From Mycolicibacter algericus DSM 45454 (GTDB lineage: Bacteria; Actinomycetota; Actinomycetes; Mycobacteriales; Mycobacteriaceae), in assembly GCF_002086455.1 (NCBI RefSeq), contig NZ_MVHC01000005.1:94001-158000 (forward strand): a stretch of DNA of 64,000 nucleotides, in the 5' to 3' direction. The notes beneath the pieces are model-generated. The model worked only from the letters and a program-made list of their open reading frames with translations, was not told the DNA's origin and did not search any database. Shown piece after piece: positions 42,548 to 51,482 of the stretch (its first letter is position 1; each line of letters starts with the position of its first letter). The translations under genes were made by a program, and so were the position numbers.

Positions 42548-42991
42548 ATGGCAGTCAAGGATTCCCGCGAAGTGGTCATCGAAGCCAGCCCGGAGGAGAT
42601 CTTCGACGTCCTCGCCGACGTCGAGTCCGTGCCGTCCTGGTCGCCGCAGTACCAGAGCGCCGAGGTGCTCGACACCCATGACGATGGCCGGCCCCGCCGG
42701 GTGCGGATGCGGATCAAGGCGGCCGGTCTGACCGACGAGCAGGTGGTCGAATACAGCTGGACCGCCGACAGCGTCGGCTGGACGCTGGTGTCGGCCGGCC
42801 AGCTCAAGTCGCAGGACGCCAAGTACACCCTGACCCCGCAGGGTGAGGCGACCAAGGTCCGCTTCGACATGGCGGTCGACCCGTCGATCCCGATCCCGGG
42901 CTTCCTGCTCAAGAACACCCTCAAGGGCGGCATGAAGACCGCCACCGACGGCCTGCGAACGCAGGTGCTCAAGGTCAAAAAGGGTCGCTGA
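42548..42991 (+). CDS. SRPBCC (START-like) family protein
   Basis: A 147-residue helix-grip lipid/polyketide-binding fold: VVIEASPEEIFDVLADVESVPSWSPQYQSAEVLD at the start, and a long C-terminal helix after PIPGFLLKNTLKGGMKTATDGL. By order and sequence it corresponds to the SRPBCC pair beside dapC in M. tuberculosis (Rv0856/Rv0857). It probably binds a hydrophobic ligand; no enzyme activity is assigned. It is about 50 percent identical, by eye, to the next gene's product, so the two are a tandem duplication. Confidence 0.85.
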   Translation: MAVKDSREVVIEASPEEIFDVLADVESVPSWSPQYQSAEVLDTHDDGRPRRVRMRIKAAGLTDEQVVEYSWTADSVGWTLVSAGQLKSQDAKYTLTPQGEATKVRFDMAVDPSIPIPGFLLKNTLKGGMKTATDGLRTQVLKVKKGR

Positions 42992-43047
42992 CTTCGGTTT
43001 CACCCCAAACCCCGCTCGGCGCCGGCTACCGGGCTAGGCTCGACGTA

Positions 43048-43500
43048 GTGGCTGTTCGAGCATCGCGGGAAATTGTGATTGACGCGCCGCCGGAGAAGAT
43101 TCTCGACGCGCTCGCCAATGTTGCCGACCTGGTGTCCTGGTCACCGGTGCACAAGCGGGTCGAGATCCTCGACACTTACGAGGACGGCCGCCCCCACCAC
43201 GTGCGTGCCACCGTCAAGGTTCTGGGATTGGTGGACAAGGAGATCCTGGAATACCACTGGGGCCCGGACTGGGTGGTCTGGGACGCCAAGGCGACGACCC
43301 AGCAGCGCGCCCAGCACGTCGAGTACACCCTCACCAAGGAGGGCCCGGACACCACCCGGGTGCGCTTCGACATCACCGTCGAGCCGTCCGGGCCGATCCC
43401 GGCGTTCCTGGTCCGGCGCGCCAGCAAGCTGGTATTGGACACCGCCACCGAGGGGTTGCGGCAGCAGGTGATGGGCACCCGGGCGCCTACCGAGCCGTGA
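43048..43500 (+). CDS. SRPBCC (START-like) family protein, paralogue of the preceding gene
   Basis: A 150-residue helix-grip protein: EIVIDAPPEKILDALANVADLVSWSPVHKRVEILDTYEDGRP, then EYTLTKEGPDTTRVRFDITVEPSGPIPAFLVRR. Closely related to the gene at 42548. It starts at GTG 43048, and its 3' end overlaps the convergent dapC by 14 bp. Ligand unknown. Confidence 0.85.
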   Translation: MAVRASREIVIDAPPEKILDALANVADLVSWSPVHKRVEILDTYEDGRPHHVRATVKVLGLVDKEILEYHWGPDWVVWDAKATTQQRAQHVEYTLTKEGPDTTRVRFDITVEPSGPIPAFLVRRASKLVLDTATEGLRQQVMGTRAPTEP

Positions 43501-44680
43501 CCGGCCCCTCGCGCAGCACCTCCAAACGCCGCAGCGCCTCGTCGAGGGTGTCCTCACGCTTGACAAAGGTGAACCGCACCAGGTGATTCCAAACGTCAGG
43601 CGCGGTCGCCTCGCCCGGAGGCAGGCAGAACGCCGACAGCGGGATGGCCGCAACCCCGGCCCGGTGCGGCAGGTCGGCGCAGAACGCCGTGCTGTCGTCA
43701 TAACCCAGCGGACGCGGATCGGCACACAGGAAATAGGTGCCGAAACTGTCGTGCACCTCGAAGCCGACCCCTGCCAACCCGGCGGCGAGCCGGTCCCGGC
43801 GGGCCTGCATCGTTGCGCGCAGGCCCGCCACCCAAGCGTCCTCGGTGTTCAGCGCCAGCGCCACCGCCGGCTGAAACGGTGCTCCGCCGACATAGCTCAG
43901 ATACTGCTTGGCGGCTCGCACCCCGGCCAGCAGTTCCGCGGGCCCGCAGGCCCAGCCGATCTTCCAGCCGGTGCAGTTGAACATCTTCGCGGCGCTGGAG
44001 ATGGTGACGGTGCGCTGCGCCATCCCCTCGAAGCCGGCCAGCGGCAGATGCGCCCGCCCGGCGAAGACCAGGTGCTCGTAGACCTCGTCGGCGATGACCA
44101 GCAGATCGGCCTCCACCGCGATGCGTGCGATCGCGGCCAGCTCGGACTCGGTGAACACCGTGCCGGTCGGGTTGTGCGGTGAGTTGACGATCAGCGCCCG
44201 GGTCGCCGGGGTGACGGCCCGGCGCAACCGGTCGACGTCCAAGGCGAATCCGCGGCCGTCGGGAACCAGCGGCACACTGACCCGCCGCGCCCCGGCCATC
44301 GCGACCACCGGCGAGTAGGAGTCGTAGAAGGGCTCGACCAACAGCACCTCCGAGCCCGGCTCGACCAGACCGAACACCGCCGCCGCGATCGCCTCGGTGG
44401 CCCCGACCGTCACCAGGACTTCGGTGTCCGGGTCGTAGTCGATGCCGAAGTGCCGCTTGCGCTGGCCGGCGACGGCTTCCCGCAGGGCGGCGATGCCGGG
44501 GCCGGGCGGGTACTGGTTGGCACCGTCGGCGATCGCCGCCCGCGCGGCCTCGAGCATGGCCGGTGGCCCGTCCTCGTCGGGGAAACCCTGGCCGAGGTTG
44601 ACCGCGCCGATCCGCGTGGCCAGCGCCGACATCTCGGCGAAGATCGTGGTGGCATAGGGCCGTAACCGCGACACCGTCAT
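43487..44680 (-). CDS. dapC: Pyridoxal-phosphate aminotransferase, DapC-type (N-succinyldiaminopimelate aminotransferase)
   Basis: A 397-residue fold-type I aminotransferase. GATEAIAAAVFGLVEPG (phosphate-site loop), NSPHNPTGTVF, VIADEVYEHLVF (Asp contacting the PLP nitrogen) and the Schiff-base lysine in SSAAKMFNCTGWKIGW are present. Its place between the SRPBCC pair and divergent fadA matches M. tuberculosis dapC, which supplies the diaminopimelate/lysine pathway for peptidoglycan. ATG 44680 is chosen over upstream codons because it begins the family sequence VSRLRPYATTIFAEMSALA. Confidence 0.87.
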   Translation of the reverse strand: MTVSRLRPYATTIFAEMSALATRIGAVNLGQGFPDEDGPPAMLEAARAAIADGANQYPPGPGIAALREAVAGQRKRHFGIDYDPDTEVLVTVGATEAIAAAVFGLVEPGSEVLLVEPFYDSYSPVVAMAGARRVSVPLVPDGRGFALDVDRLRRAVTPATRALIVNSPHNPTGTVFTESELAAIARIAVEADLLVIADEVYEHLVFAGRAHLPLAGFEGMAQRTVTISSAAKMFNCTGWKIGWACGPAELLAGVRAAKQYLSYVGGAPFQPAVALALNTEDAWVAGLRATMQARRDRLAAGLAGVGFEVHDSFGTYFLCADPRPLGYDDSTAFCADLPHRAGVAAIPLSAFCLPPGEATAPDVWNHLVRFTFVKREDTLDEALRRLEVLREGPVTAR

Positions 44681-44873
44681 AACCAGCCAGCTTAGGAGCC
44701 GCGGTGTGTTCACCCGCGGTATCCGCACGTCGCCGCCGCGGTGCGCCGCCGTCGCGCACGGCCCAACCATCCGGTTGATAGGCGCCCTGTTAGGGTAGCG
44801 ATCAGAGGTCTACGCTCCGAGCAGACGTAATCGAAAATCCGTGTCGAATCCCAACCGAAGAGGAATTCCAGCC

Positions 44874-46085
44874 ATGTCCGAAGAAGCCTTCATCTATGAG
44901 GCCATTCGCACTCCGCGCGGCAAGCAGCGCAACGGGTCGCTGAACGAGATCAAGCCGGTCAGCCTGGCTGTCGGCCTGGTGAACGAACTGCGTAGCCGCT
45001 ACCCCGACCTGGACGTCAACCAGATCAGCGACTCCGTGTTCGGCGTGGTGTCGCCGGTCGGCGACCAGGGTGGTTGCATCGCCCGCACCGCGATGCTGGC
45101 CGCCGGGATGCCCGAGACCACCGGTGGCGTACAGCTCAACCGGTTCTGCGCGTCGGGTCTGGAGGCGATCAACACCGCCGCCGCCAAGGTCAAGGCCGGG
45201 TTCGATGACCTGGTACTGGCCGGCGGTGTGGAGTCGATGAGCCGGGTGCCGATGGGTTCTGACGGCGGCGCCTGGGCGTCTGACCCTGACACCAACTACC
45301 AGATCGGATTCGTGCCGCAGGGCATCGGCGCCGACCTGATCGCGACCATCGAGGGCTTCTCCCGCGAGGACGTCGACCGCTACGCGGCGCGCTCCCAGGA
45401 GCTGGCGGCCGCGGCCTGGTCGGGCGGCTACTTCGCCAAGTCCGTGGTCCCGGTGCGCGACCAGAACGGCCTGGTCGTCCTCGACCATGACGAGCACATG
45501 CGGCCCGGCACCACGGTGGAGAGCCTGAGTCAGCTGAAGACCGCGTTCGACGGGGTCGGCGCCATGGGTGGCTTCGACGACGTGGCGCTGCAGAAGTACC
45601 ACTTCGTCGAGAAGATCAACCACGTGCACACCGGCGGCAACAGCTCCGGAATCGTCGACGGCGCCGCCCTGGTGCTCGTCGGTTCCGAGAAGGCCGGCAA
45701 GGAGCAGGGGCTGACCCCGCGGGCGCGCATCGTGGCGGCCGCCACCAGCGGTGCCGACCCGGTCATCATGCTCACCGGCCCCACCCCGGCCACCCAGCGG
45801 GTGCTCGACCGCGCCGGGCTGACCGTCGATGACATCGACCTGTTCGAGCTCAACGAGGCGTTCGCCTCCGTGGTGCTGAAGTTCCAGAAGGACCTGAACA
45901 TCCCGGATGAGAAGCTCAACGTCAACGGTGGCGCGATCGCGATGGGCCACCCGCTGGGCGCCACCGGCGCGATGATCACCGGCACCATGGTCGACGAACT
46001 GGAGCGCCGGGGTGCCCGCCGCGCTCTGATCACACTCTGCATCGGCGGTGGCATGGGCGTCGCCACCATCATCGAGCGCGTCTGA
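44874..46085 (+). CDS. fadA: Acetyl-CoA acyltransferase FadA
   Basis: A 403-residue thiolase with all catalytic residues: Cys92 ([12 protein letters not shown]), His359 ([10 protein letters not shown]) and Cys389 (CIGGGMGVA). With the FadB product it forms the trifunctional beta-oxidation complex, releasing acetyl-CoA. ATG 44874 is preferred over 44841 because the family start [16 protein letters not shown] follows it and GAGGA lies upstream. fadB begins 14 bp after the stop, so the two are one operon, divergent from dapC. Confidence 0.95.
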   Translation: MSEEAFIYEAIRTPRGKQRNGSLNEIKPVSLAVGLVNELRSRYPDLDVNQISDSVFGVVSPVGDQGGCIARTAMLAAGMPETTGGVQLNRFCASGLEAINTAAAKVKAGFDDLVLAGGVESMSRVPMGSDGGAWASDPDTNYQIGFVPQGIGADLIATIEGFSREDVDRYAARSQELAAAAWSGGYFAKSVVPVRDQNGLVVLDHDEHMRPGTTVESLSQLKTAFDGVGAMGGFDDVALQKYHFVEKINHVHTGGNSSGIVDGAALVLVGSEKAGKEQGLTPRARIVAAATSGADPVIMLTGPTPATQRVLDRAGLTVDDIDLFELNEAFASVVLKFQKDLNIPDEKLNVNGGAIAMGHPLGATGAMITGTMVDELERRGARRALITLCIGGGMGVATIIERV

Positions 46086-46099
46086 GAGGGTTTTGGAAA

Positions 46100-48232
46100 A
46101 TGGCAGAGAACACCATTCAGTGGGACAAGGACGCTGACGGCATCGTCACGCTGACCCTGGACGACCCGACCGGGTCGGCCAACGTGATGAACGAGCACTA
46201 CCGCGAGTCCATGCACAACGCCGTGGAACGTCTTGTCGCGGAGAAGGACTCGGTCACCGGTGTGGTCATCACCAGCGCGAAGAAGACCTTCTTCGCCGGT
46301 GGCGACCTCAAGGCGATGATCCACGTCGGCCCGGACGACGCCCAGGCGGTCTTCGAGCAGTGCGAGGGCATCAAGGCTGATCTGCGGGCCCTGGAGACCC
46401 TGGGCAAGCCGGTTGTCGCCGCCATCAACGGCGCCGCTCTCGGTGGCGGCCTGGAGATCGCGCTGGCCTGTCACCGGCGCATCGCCGCCGACGCCAAGGG
46501 CAGCCAGCTCGGCCTGCCCGAGGTCACCCTGGGCCTGCTGCCCGGCGGTGGCGGCGTCGCCCGCACCGTGCGCATGCTGGGCATCCAGAACGCCTTCATG
46601 AACGTGCTGGCCCAAGGCACCCGCTTCAAACCCGCCAAGGCCAAGGAGATCGGCCTGGTGGACGAGGTGCTGCCGACCGTTGAGGAGTTGGTGCCCGCCG
46701 CCAAGGCGTGGATCAAGGCCAACCCCGACGCCGGTGTGCAGCCGTGGGATGTCAAGGGCTACAAGATGCCCGGCGGCACCCCTTCGACCCCGTCGCTGGC
46801 GGCGATCCTGCCGTCGTTCCCGGCGCTGCTGCGCAAGCAACTCAAGGGTGCTCCGATGCCCGCGCCGCGGGCCATCCTGTCCGCTGCGGTCGAGGGTGCG
46901 GCGGTGGACTTCGACACCGCCAGCCGCATCGAGACCCGCTACTTCGTCTCGCTGGTCACCGGCCACGTCGCCAAGAACATGATCCAGGCGTTCTTCTTCG
47001 ACCTGCAGCACATCAACGGCGGCGGCAGCCGGCCCGACGGCATCGGGCAGACCCCGATCCGCAAGATCGGTGTGCTCGGCGCCGGGATGATGGGCGCCGG
47101 CATCGCCTACGTGTCGGCCAAGGCCGGCTACGACGTGGTGCTCAAGGACGTCTCCCTGGAGGCAGCGCAGAAGGGCAAGGGCTACTCGGAGAAGCTGGAG
47201 GCCAAGGCCCTCGAGCGGGGTCGCACCACCCCAGAAAAGTCGAGCGAAGTCCTCAACCGGATCACCCCGACCGGGGATGCGGCCGACCTCAAGGGCGTCG
47301 ACTTCGTGATCGAGGCGGTGTTCGAGAGCCAGGACCTCAAGCACAAGGTGTTCGCCGAGATCGAGGACATCGTCGAGCCCAACGCGCTGCTGGGATCCAA
47401 CACCTCCACACTGCCGATCACCGGTCTGGCGACCGGCGTGAAGCGCCAGGAGGACTTCATCGGCATCCACTTCTTCTCGCCGGTCGACAAGATGCCGCTG
47501 GTGGAGATCATCAAGGGCGAGAAGACCTCTGACGAGGCACTGGCCCGGGTGTTCGACTACGTGCTGGCCATCAAGAAGACCCCGATCGTGGTCAACGACA
47601 GCCGCGGCTTCTACACCAGCCGTGTCATCGGCACCTTCGTTAACGAGGCGCTGATGATGCTCGGTGAGGGTGTGGAGCCGGCCAGCATCGAGCAGGCCGG
47701 TCTGCAGGCCGGCTACCCGGCAGCTCCGCTGCAGCTCTGCGATGAGCTCAACCTGGAGCTGATGCAGAAGATCGCCAACGCCACCCGCGAGGGCATCGAG
47801 GCGGCCGGCGGCACGCTCGAGAAGCAGCGCAACGAAGAGGTCGTCGACAAGATGATCGAGATCGGTCGCCCGTCGCGCTTGTCGGGTGCCGGCTTCTACG
47901 AGTACGTCGACGGCAAGCGCACCGGGCTGTGGCCGGGGCTGCGGGAGACCTTCAACTCGGGCAGCTCCACCCCGCCGCTGCAGGACATGATCGACCGGAT
48001 GCTGTTCGCTGAGGCGCTGGAGACCCAGAAGTGCCTCGACGAAGGCGTGCTGACCTCGACCGCGGACGCCAACATCGGCGCGATCATGGGCATCGGGTTC
48101 CCGCCGTGGACCGGCGGCACGCACCAGTTCATCGTCGGTTACCCCGGCGGACAGGCCGGCTTCGTGGCGCGGGCCAAGGAGCTGGCCGCCCGCTACGGCG
48201 ACCGGTTCAACCCACCACAGTCGCTGCTGTAA
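46100..48232 (+). CDS. fadB: Fatty-acid oxidation multifunctional protein FadB
   Basis: A 710-residue fusion. The N-terminal enoyl-CoA hydratase domain (1-300) has both glutamates, Glu119 in ALGGGLEIA and Glu141 in [15 protein letters not shown]. The 3-hydroxyacyl-CoA dehydrogenase domains follow, with the NAD motif [12 protein letters not shown] near 325-336 and the catalytic His in [12 protein letters not shown] near 456, then C-terminal domains to 710. It catalyses hydration and NAD-dependent oxidation of enoyl-CoA, passing 3-ketoacyl-CoA to FadA. A strong hairpin at 48241 ends the operon. Confidence 0.95.
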   Translation: MAENTIQWDKDADGIVTLTLDDPTGSANVMNEHYRESMHNAVERLVAEKDSVTGVVITSAKKTFFAGGDLKAMIHVGPDDAQAVFEQCEGIKADLRALETLGKPVVAAINGAALGGGLEIALACHRRIAADAKGSQLGLPEVTLGLLPGGGGVARTVRMLGIQNAFMNVLAQGTRFKPAKAKEIGLVDEVLPTVEELVPAAKAWIKANPDAGVQPWDVKGYKMPGGTPSTPSLAAILPSFPALLRKQLKGAPMPAPRAILSAAVEGAAVDFDTASRIETRYFVSLVTGHVAKNMIQAFFFDLQHINGGGSRPDGIGQTPIRKIGVLGAGMMGAGIAYVSAKAGYDVVLKDVSLEAAQKGKGYSEKLEAKALERGRTTPEKSSEVLNRITPTGDAADLKGVDFVIEAVFESQDLKHKVFAEIEDIVEPNALLGSNTSTLPITGLATGVKRQEDFIGIHFFSPVDKMPLVEIIKGEKTSDEALARVFDYVLAIKKTPIVVNDSRGFYTSRVIGTFVNEALMMLGEGVEPASIEQAGLQAGYPAAPLQLCDELNLELMQKIANATREGIEAAGGTLEKQRNEEVVDKMIEIGRPSRLSGAGFYEYVDGKRTGLWPGLRETFNSGSSTPPLQDMIDRMLFAEALETQKCLDEGVLTSTADANIGAIMGIGFPPWTGGTHQFIVGYPGGQAGFVARAKELAARYGDRFNPPQSLL

Positions 48233-48240
48233 TACCGGCA

Positions 48241-48298
48241 CGAGCAGACGCGAAAGCCCCCCAAAACCGCTGTTTTGGGGGGCTTTCGCGTCTGCTCG
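48241..48298. terminator. Very strong 27-bp perfect hairpin after fadB
   Basis: Left arm 48241-48267 and right arm 48272-48298 are perfectly complementary over 27 bp, with a CGCT loop. The centre is GCCCCCCAAAAC/GTTTTGGGGGGC and the outer ends are CGAGCAGACGCGAAA and complement. It starts eight bases after the fadB stop and lacks a U tract, as often in mycobacteria. Its perfect symmetry would allow termination in both directions. Part of its right arm recurs inside the next gene. Confidence 0.8.
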
Positions 48299-48359
48299 CC
48301 ATGGTTGGCCGCTGGCGGTGACCCGCCGGCGGCCTTGCGGTCCCCGTTAGGCTGCAGAC

Positions 48360-48650
48360 GTGACTTCCCCCGAACCCTCGTGGCTCCGGGGGATTTCGCG
48401 TCTGCTGGACTACCGGCTGAGCATCACCGTCGGGAAGCTGCTGGAGACGGCGTTGTGGCTGGGCCTGGTCTACGTGATCATCGGGGTGGTGTGCCTGTTC
48501 CTGCGGCCCGACGGTGTGGAGATCCTCCAGACTCGGGCCGAGCAACAGTTCGGGATACCGCCCAACAGCGTCTACGAGCTCGCGACGGTGGCCGGAGTGT
48601 TGCTGTGGCCACTGATGATGTTGTTGCCCGCCAACCCTTGTGGCGGCTGA
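48360..48650 (+). CDS. Small membrane protein of unknown function
   Basis: A 96-residue protein with two hydrophobic segments (residues about 31-47, LWLGLVYVIIGVVCLFL, and about 75-91, VAGVLLWPLMMLLPANP) separated by a soluble loop. No family is recognised. GTG 48360 is the likely start. The codons for residues about 10-16 (GISRLLD) come from a stretch nearly identical to the right arm of the fadB terminator, which may indicate that the N-terminus arose from a terminator copy. Convergent with a methyltransferase gene 3 bp away. Confidence 0.6.
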   Translation: MTSPEPSWLRGISRLLDYRLSITVGKLLETALWLGLVYVIIGVVCLFLRPDGVEILQTRAEQQFGIPPNSVYELATVAGVLLWPLMMLLPANPCGG

Positions 48651-48653
48651 CGG

Positions 48654-49259
48654 TCAGGCCCGGCGAGCCAGCAGATAGTGCCGCACCGGCTGTCCGCCGT
48701 TGGCGGGCACGTAGTGCGGCTCGTCACCGGAGCTGATCAACTCCCACTGCGGAGCGAAGAGCCGTGTGATCTCGGCCTCGTCGATACCGCGGACCCCGAA
48801 CAGCGCGCCGGGGGTGAACGCGACGATCAGCAGCCGCGAGTCGGGTCCGGTCACGGCATTGACCTGCCGGGCATAGATCGCCCGGTCGTGATCGCTCATG
48901 CCGTGCAGGCAACCGCTGTCGGTCACCAGGGCGAAGTCGTCACCGAGACCGGCTGAGGCCAGTTGCGCGATGTCGGCGCAGACGAACCGCACCGACACCT
49001 TCCCGGCCTGGGCCTTGGCGTGGGCGGCGCGCAGCGCCCGCTGGGCGAAGTCGACACCGGTGACCCGCCAGCCGTTCTGCGCCAGGTAGATGGAGTTGTC
49101 CCCGGTGCCGCAGCCCAAGTCCAGCGCGGTGCCCGGCGCCAACCCCACGCCCGCGTCGAGCTCGACCAGATTGCGCAGCCCGCGGGCCAGCGCGTGGCCG
49201 TCCCACGGGGTGAAGCCCAGCCGGTACATCCCCCGAAACAGCAGTCGTCTGGCCGACAT
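48654..49259 (-). CDS. Class I SAM-dependent methyltransferase
   Basis: A 201-residue methyltransferase. Motif I is ALDLGCGTGDNSIYLA (residues about 45-60), the acidic loop is GVDFAQRALRAA, motif II is VCADIAQLA, and a downstream DFALVTDSGCLHG is visible. The fold is like small-molecule O- or S-methyltransferases (thiopurine/tellurite type). Substrate unknown. It lies 5 bp downstream of the flavin/F420-binding protein gene on the same strand. Confidence 0.85.
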   Translation of the reverse strand: MSARRLLFRGMYRLGFTPWDGHALARGLRNLVELDAGVGLAPGTALDLGCGTGDNSIYLAQNGWRVTGVDFAQRALRAAHAKAQAGKVSVRFVCADIAQLASAGLGDDFALVTDSGCLHGMSDHDRAIYARQVNAVTGPDSRLLIVAFTPGALFGVRGIDEAEITRLFAPQWELISSGDEPHYVPANGGQPVRHYLLARRA

Positions 49260-49264
49260 GGCGG

Positions 49265-49690
49265 CTAGATCGCCCCCAGATCCGCCGACACCCAGTGCTG
49301 CGGGCGCAGATAGATGACGACCTGCTCGCCCAGTTGAGCCCGTGCGAACTCAAGGAACCGCTCGGCGCGTTCGGCCGGCAGGTAGCGGTGGGCCAGCTCG
49401 ACGTGCTGTTCGTCGGTGGCCGCTTCGATGCGGCTGACGGGACCGTCCACGGCGACGTAGCGCAGCGTCGGCTCGGTGCGCTCCACCATCAGCGAGAAGC
49501 ACCCGGCCGCCTCGATGAGCTGCGTCTTGCGCGAGTCGGCCCCGGTCAGCACCCACGGCTCGCCGCCGGGTTCGTACTGGTACCAGATCGGCACCGTCAA
49601 CGGGCCACGGTCGCTACCCGCGGTCACCGACAACGCCGCGATATGCGGCTCGGCCAGGAACCGCTCGCGTTCCTCCTTGGAAAGAGCCAT
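49265..49690 (-). CDS. Pyridoxamine-5'-phosphate-oxidase-like (split-barrel flavin/F420-binding) protein
   Basis: A 141-residue split beta-barrel protein of the FDOR/PPOX superfamily: HIAALSVTAGSDRGPLTVPIWYQYEPGGEPWVLTG at residues about 16-50, then CFSLMVERTEPTLRYVAVDGPV. Relatives bind FMN, F420, haem or biliverdin. The cofactor cannot be fixed by eye. The following methyltransferase gene is likely co-transcribed. Confidence 0.8.
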   Translation of the reverse strand: MALSKEERERFLAEPHIAALSVTAGSDRGPLTVPIWYQYEPGGEPWVLTGADSRKTQLIEAAGCFSLMVERTEPTLRYVAVDGPVSRIEAATDEQHVELAHRYLPAERAERFLEFARAQLGEQVVIYLRPQHWVSADLGAI

Positions 49691-49746
49691 GTTCCGAGGC
49701 TAACCGCAGTGCCGCGCTCAGGGCGCTCGCCGGGCGGGCGGGTCGC

Positions 49747-51402
49747 CTAGATTGCCGGTCCCAGCAGGTCATCGGCGTCGCGGATGATGTAGCCGTAGCC
49801 CTGCTCGGCCAGGAACCGCTGCCGGTGCGCGGCGTACTCGGCGTCCAGGCTGTCGCGGGCGACCACCGAGTAGAACACCGCGCCACCGCCGTCGGCCTTG
49901 GGACGCAGCAGCCGGCCCAGCCGCTGGGCCTCCTCCTGGCGGGACCCGAAGGTACCCGAGACCTGGACGGCTACCGAGGCCTCGGGCAGGTCGATGGAGA
50001 AATTAGCGACCTTGGACACCACCAGGGTGGAGACCTCGCCCTTGCGGAACGCGTCGAACAGCTTCTCGCGCTCGGCGGTGCGCGTCGAGCCCTGGATCAC
50101 CGGGGCGTCGAGCTGCTCGCCCAGTTCTTCGAGCTGATCGAGGTAGGCGCCGATCACCAGGGTCTGCTCGCCGGGATGCTGTTTGAGGATCGAGCGCACC
50201 ACCGCGATCTTGGAGTGCACCGTCGAGCACAGCTTGTAGCGTTCCTCCGGCTCGGCGATCGCGTAGGTCATCCGATCGCTCTCGGTCATGGTGACCCGCA
50301 CCTCGATGCATTCGGCCGGCGCGATCCAGCCCTGGGCCTCGATGTCCTTCCAGGGTGCGTCGTAGCGCTTGGGCCCGATCAGGCTGAACACGTCACCTTC
50401 GCGGCCGTCCTCGCGGATCAGTGTGGCGGTCAGCCCCAGCCGCCGCCGCGACTGCAGGTCGGCGGTCATCCGGAACACCGGCGCCGGCAGCAGATGCACC
50501 TCGTCGTAGATGATCAGTCCCCAGTCGCGGCTGTCGAACAGCTCCAGATGCCGGTATTCGCCCTTGGTGCGCCGGGTGATCACCTGGTAGGTGGCGATGG
50601 TGACCGGCCGGATCTCCTTGCGCTCTCCGGAGTACTCGCCGATCTCCTCTTCGGTCAGCGAGGTCCGCGCGATCAGCTCGCGTTTCCACTGCCGGCCGGC
50701 GACGGTGTTGGTGACCAGGATCAGGGTGGTCGCACCCGCTTTGGCCATGGCGGCGGCGCCGACCAGCGTCTTGCCGGCGCCGCACGGCAGCACCACCACC
50801 CCCGAACCACCCGACCAGAACGAGTCGGCCGCCATCTCCTGATAGTCGCGCAGCTGCCAGCCGTCCTGACACAGCGCGATCGGATGCGCCTCGCCGTCGA
50901 CGTAGCCGGCCAGATCCTCTGCGGGCCAGCCGATTTTGAGCAGCATCTGCTTGACCCGGCCGCGTTCGCTGGGATGCACCACCACGGTGTCGTCATCGAT
51001 GCGGGCGCCGAGCATCGGGGCGATCTTCTTGTTGCGCAGCACCTCCTCGAGCACCGCGCGGTCCAGGCTCACCAGGGTCAGGCCGTGCACCGGACTCTTC
51101 ACCAGCTGTAGCCGCCCGTAGCGGGCCATGGTGTCGACGATGTCGACCAGCAGCGGCTGCGGCACCGCGTAGCGGGAGTGGGAGACCAGCGCGTCGACCA
51201 CCTGCTCGGCGTCGTGCCCGGCGGCGCGGGCGTTCCACAACGCCAGCGGGGTGATCCGGTAGGTGTGGACGTGCTCGGGGGCTCGCTCCAACTCGGCGAA
51301 CGGCGCGATCGCGGCGCGGGCCGCGCCGGCCTGCTCATGATCGACCTCGAGCAGCACGGTCTTGTCGGATTGGACGATCAACGGCCCGTCAGCTCCGCTC
51401 AT
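49747..51402 (-). CDS. ercc3: XPB/Ercc3-type DNA repair helicase
   Basis: A 551-residue SF2 helicase. An N-terminal damage-recognition-like domain precedes Walker A PCGAGKTLVGAAA, the DEVH box IIYDEVHLLPAP, TATLIREDGREGD (motif III region), and the C-terminal motifs VVSKVANFSIDLPEASVAVQVSG and RQEEAQRLGRLLR. It corresponds to Rv0861c. It opens DNA in a 3'-5' direction, probably in repair. ATG 51402 is chosen; a dispersed element carrying GAGGAGGAG overlaps this start and provides its RBS. Confidence 0.93.
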   Translation of the reverse strand: MSGADGPLIVQSDKTVLLEVDHEQAGAARAAIAPFAELERAPEHVHTYRITPLALWNARAAGHDAEQVVDALVSHSRYAVPQPLLVDIVDTMARYGRLQLVKSPVHGLTLVSLDRAVLEEVLRNKKIAPMLGARIDDDTVVVHPSERGRVKQMLLKIGWPAEDLAGYVDGEAHPIALCQDGWQLRDYQEMAADSFWSGGSGVVVLPCGAGKTLVGAAAMAKAGATTLILVTNTVAGRQWKRELIARTSLTEEEIGEYSGERKEIRPVTIATYQVITRRTKGEYRHLELFDSRDWGLIIYDEVHLLPAPVFRMTADLQSRRRLGLTATLIREDGREGDVFSLIGPKRYDAPWKDIEAQGWIAPAECIEVRVTMTESDRMTYAIAEPEERYKLCSTVHSKIAVVRSILKQHPGEQTLVIGAYLDQLEELGEQLDAPVIQGSTRTAEREKLFDAFRKGEVSTLVVSKVANFSIDLPEASVAVQVSGTFGSRQEEAQRLGRLLRPKADGGGAVFYSVVARDSLDAEYAAHRQRFLAEQGYGYIIRDADDLLGPAI

Positions 51403-51440
51403 GGCGCTGCTCCTCCTCATCGCTCGCGCTCTGCATCGTC
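51399..51440 (-). repeat. Dispersed upstream element, copy 2 (overlapping the XPB start)
   Basis: Minus-strand reading begins GACGATGCAGAGCGCGAGCG, continues ATGAGGAGGAGCAGCGCC and ends at the ATGA of the XPB start. The first ten bases and the GAGCGATG block are shared with 18419-18468. Both copies end exactly in the start codon of the following gene and supply its Shine-Dalgarno purines. Confidence 0.5.
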
Positions 51441-51482
51441 GGCAGCGCGCATGCGGCCATTATCCGGACGGGCCCGACAAAC

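Noticed and set aside
45530..48241. 903-codon minus-strand open frame antisense to fadA-fadB
   Set aside because: Long only because of codon bias in the sense genes; the sequence is shadow-like and fadB is unambiguous on plus.
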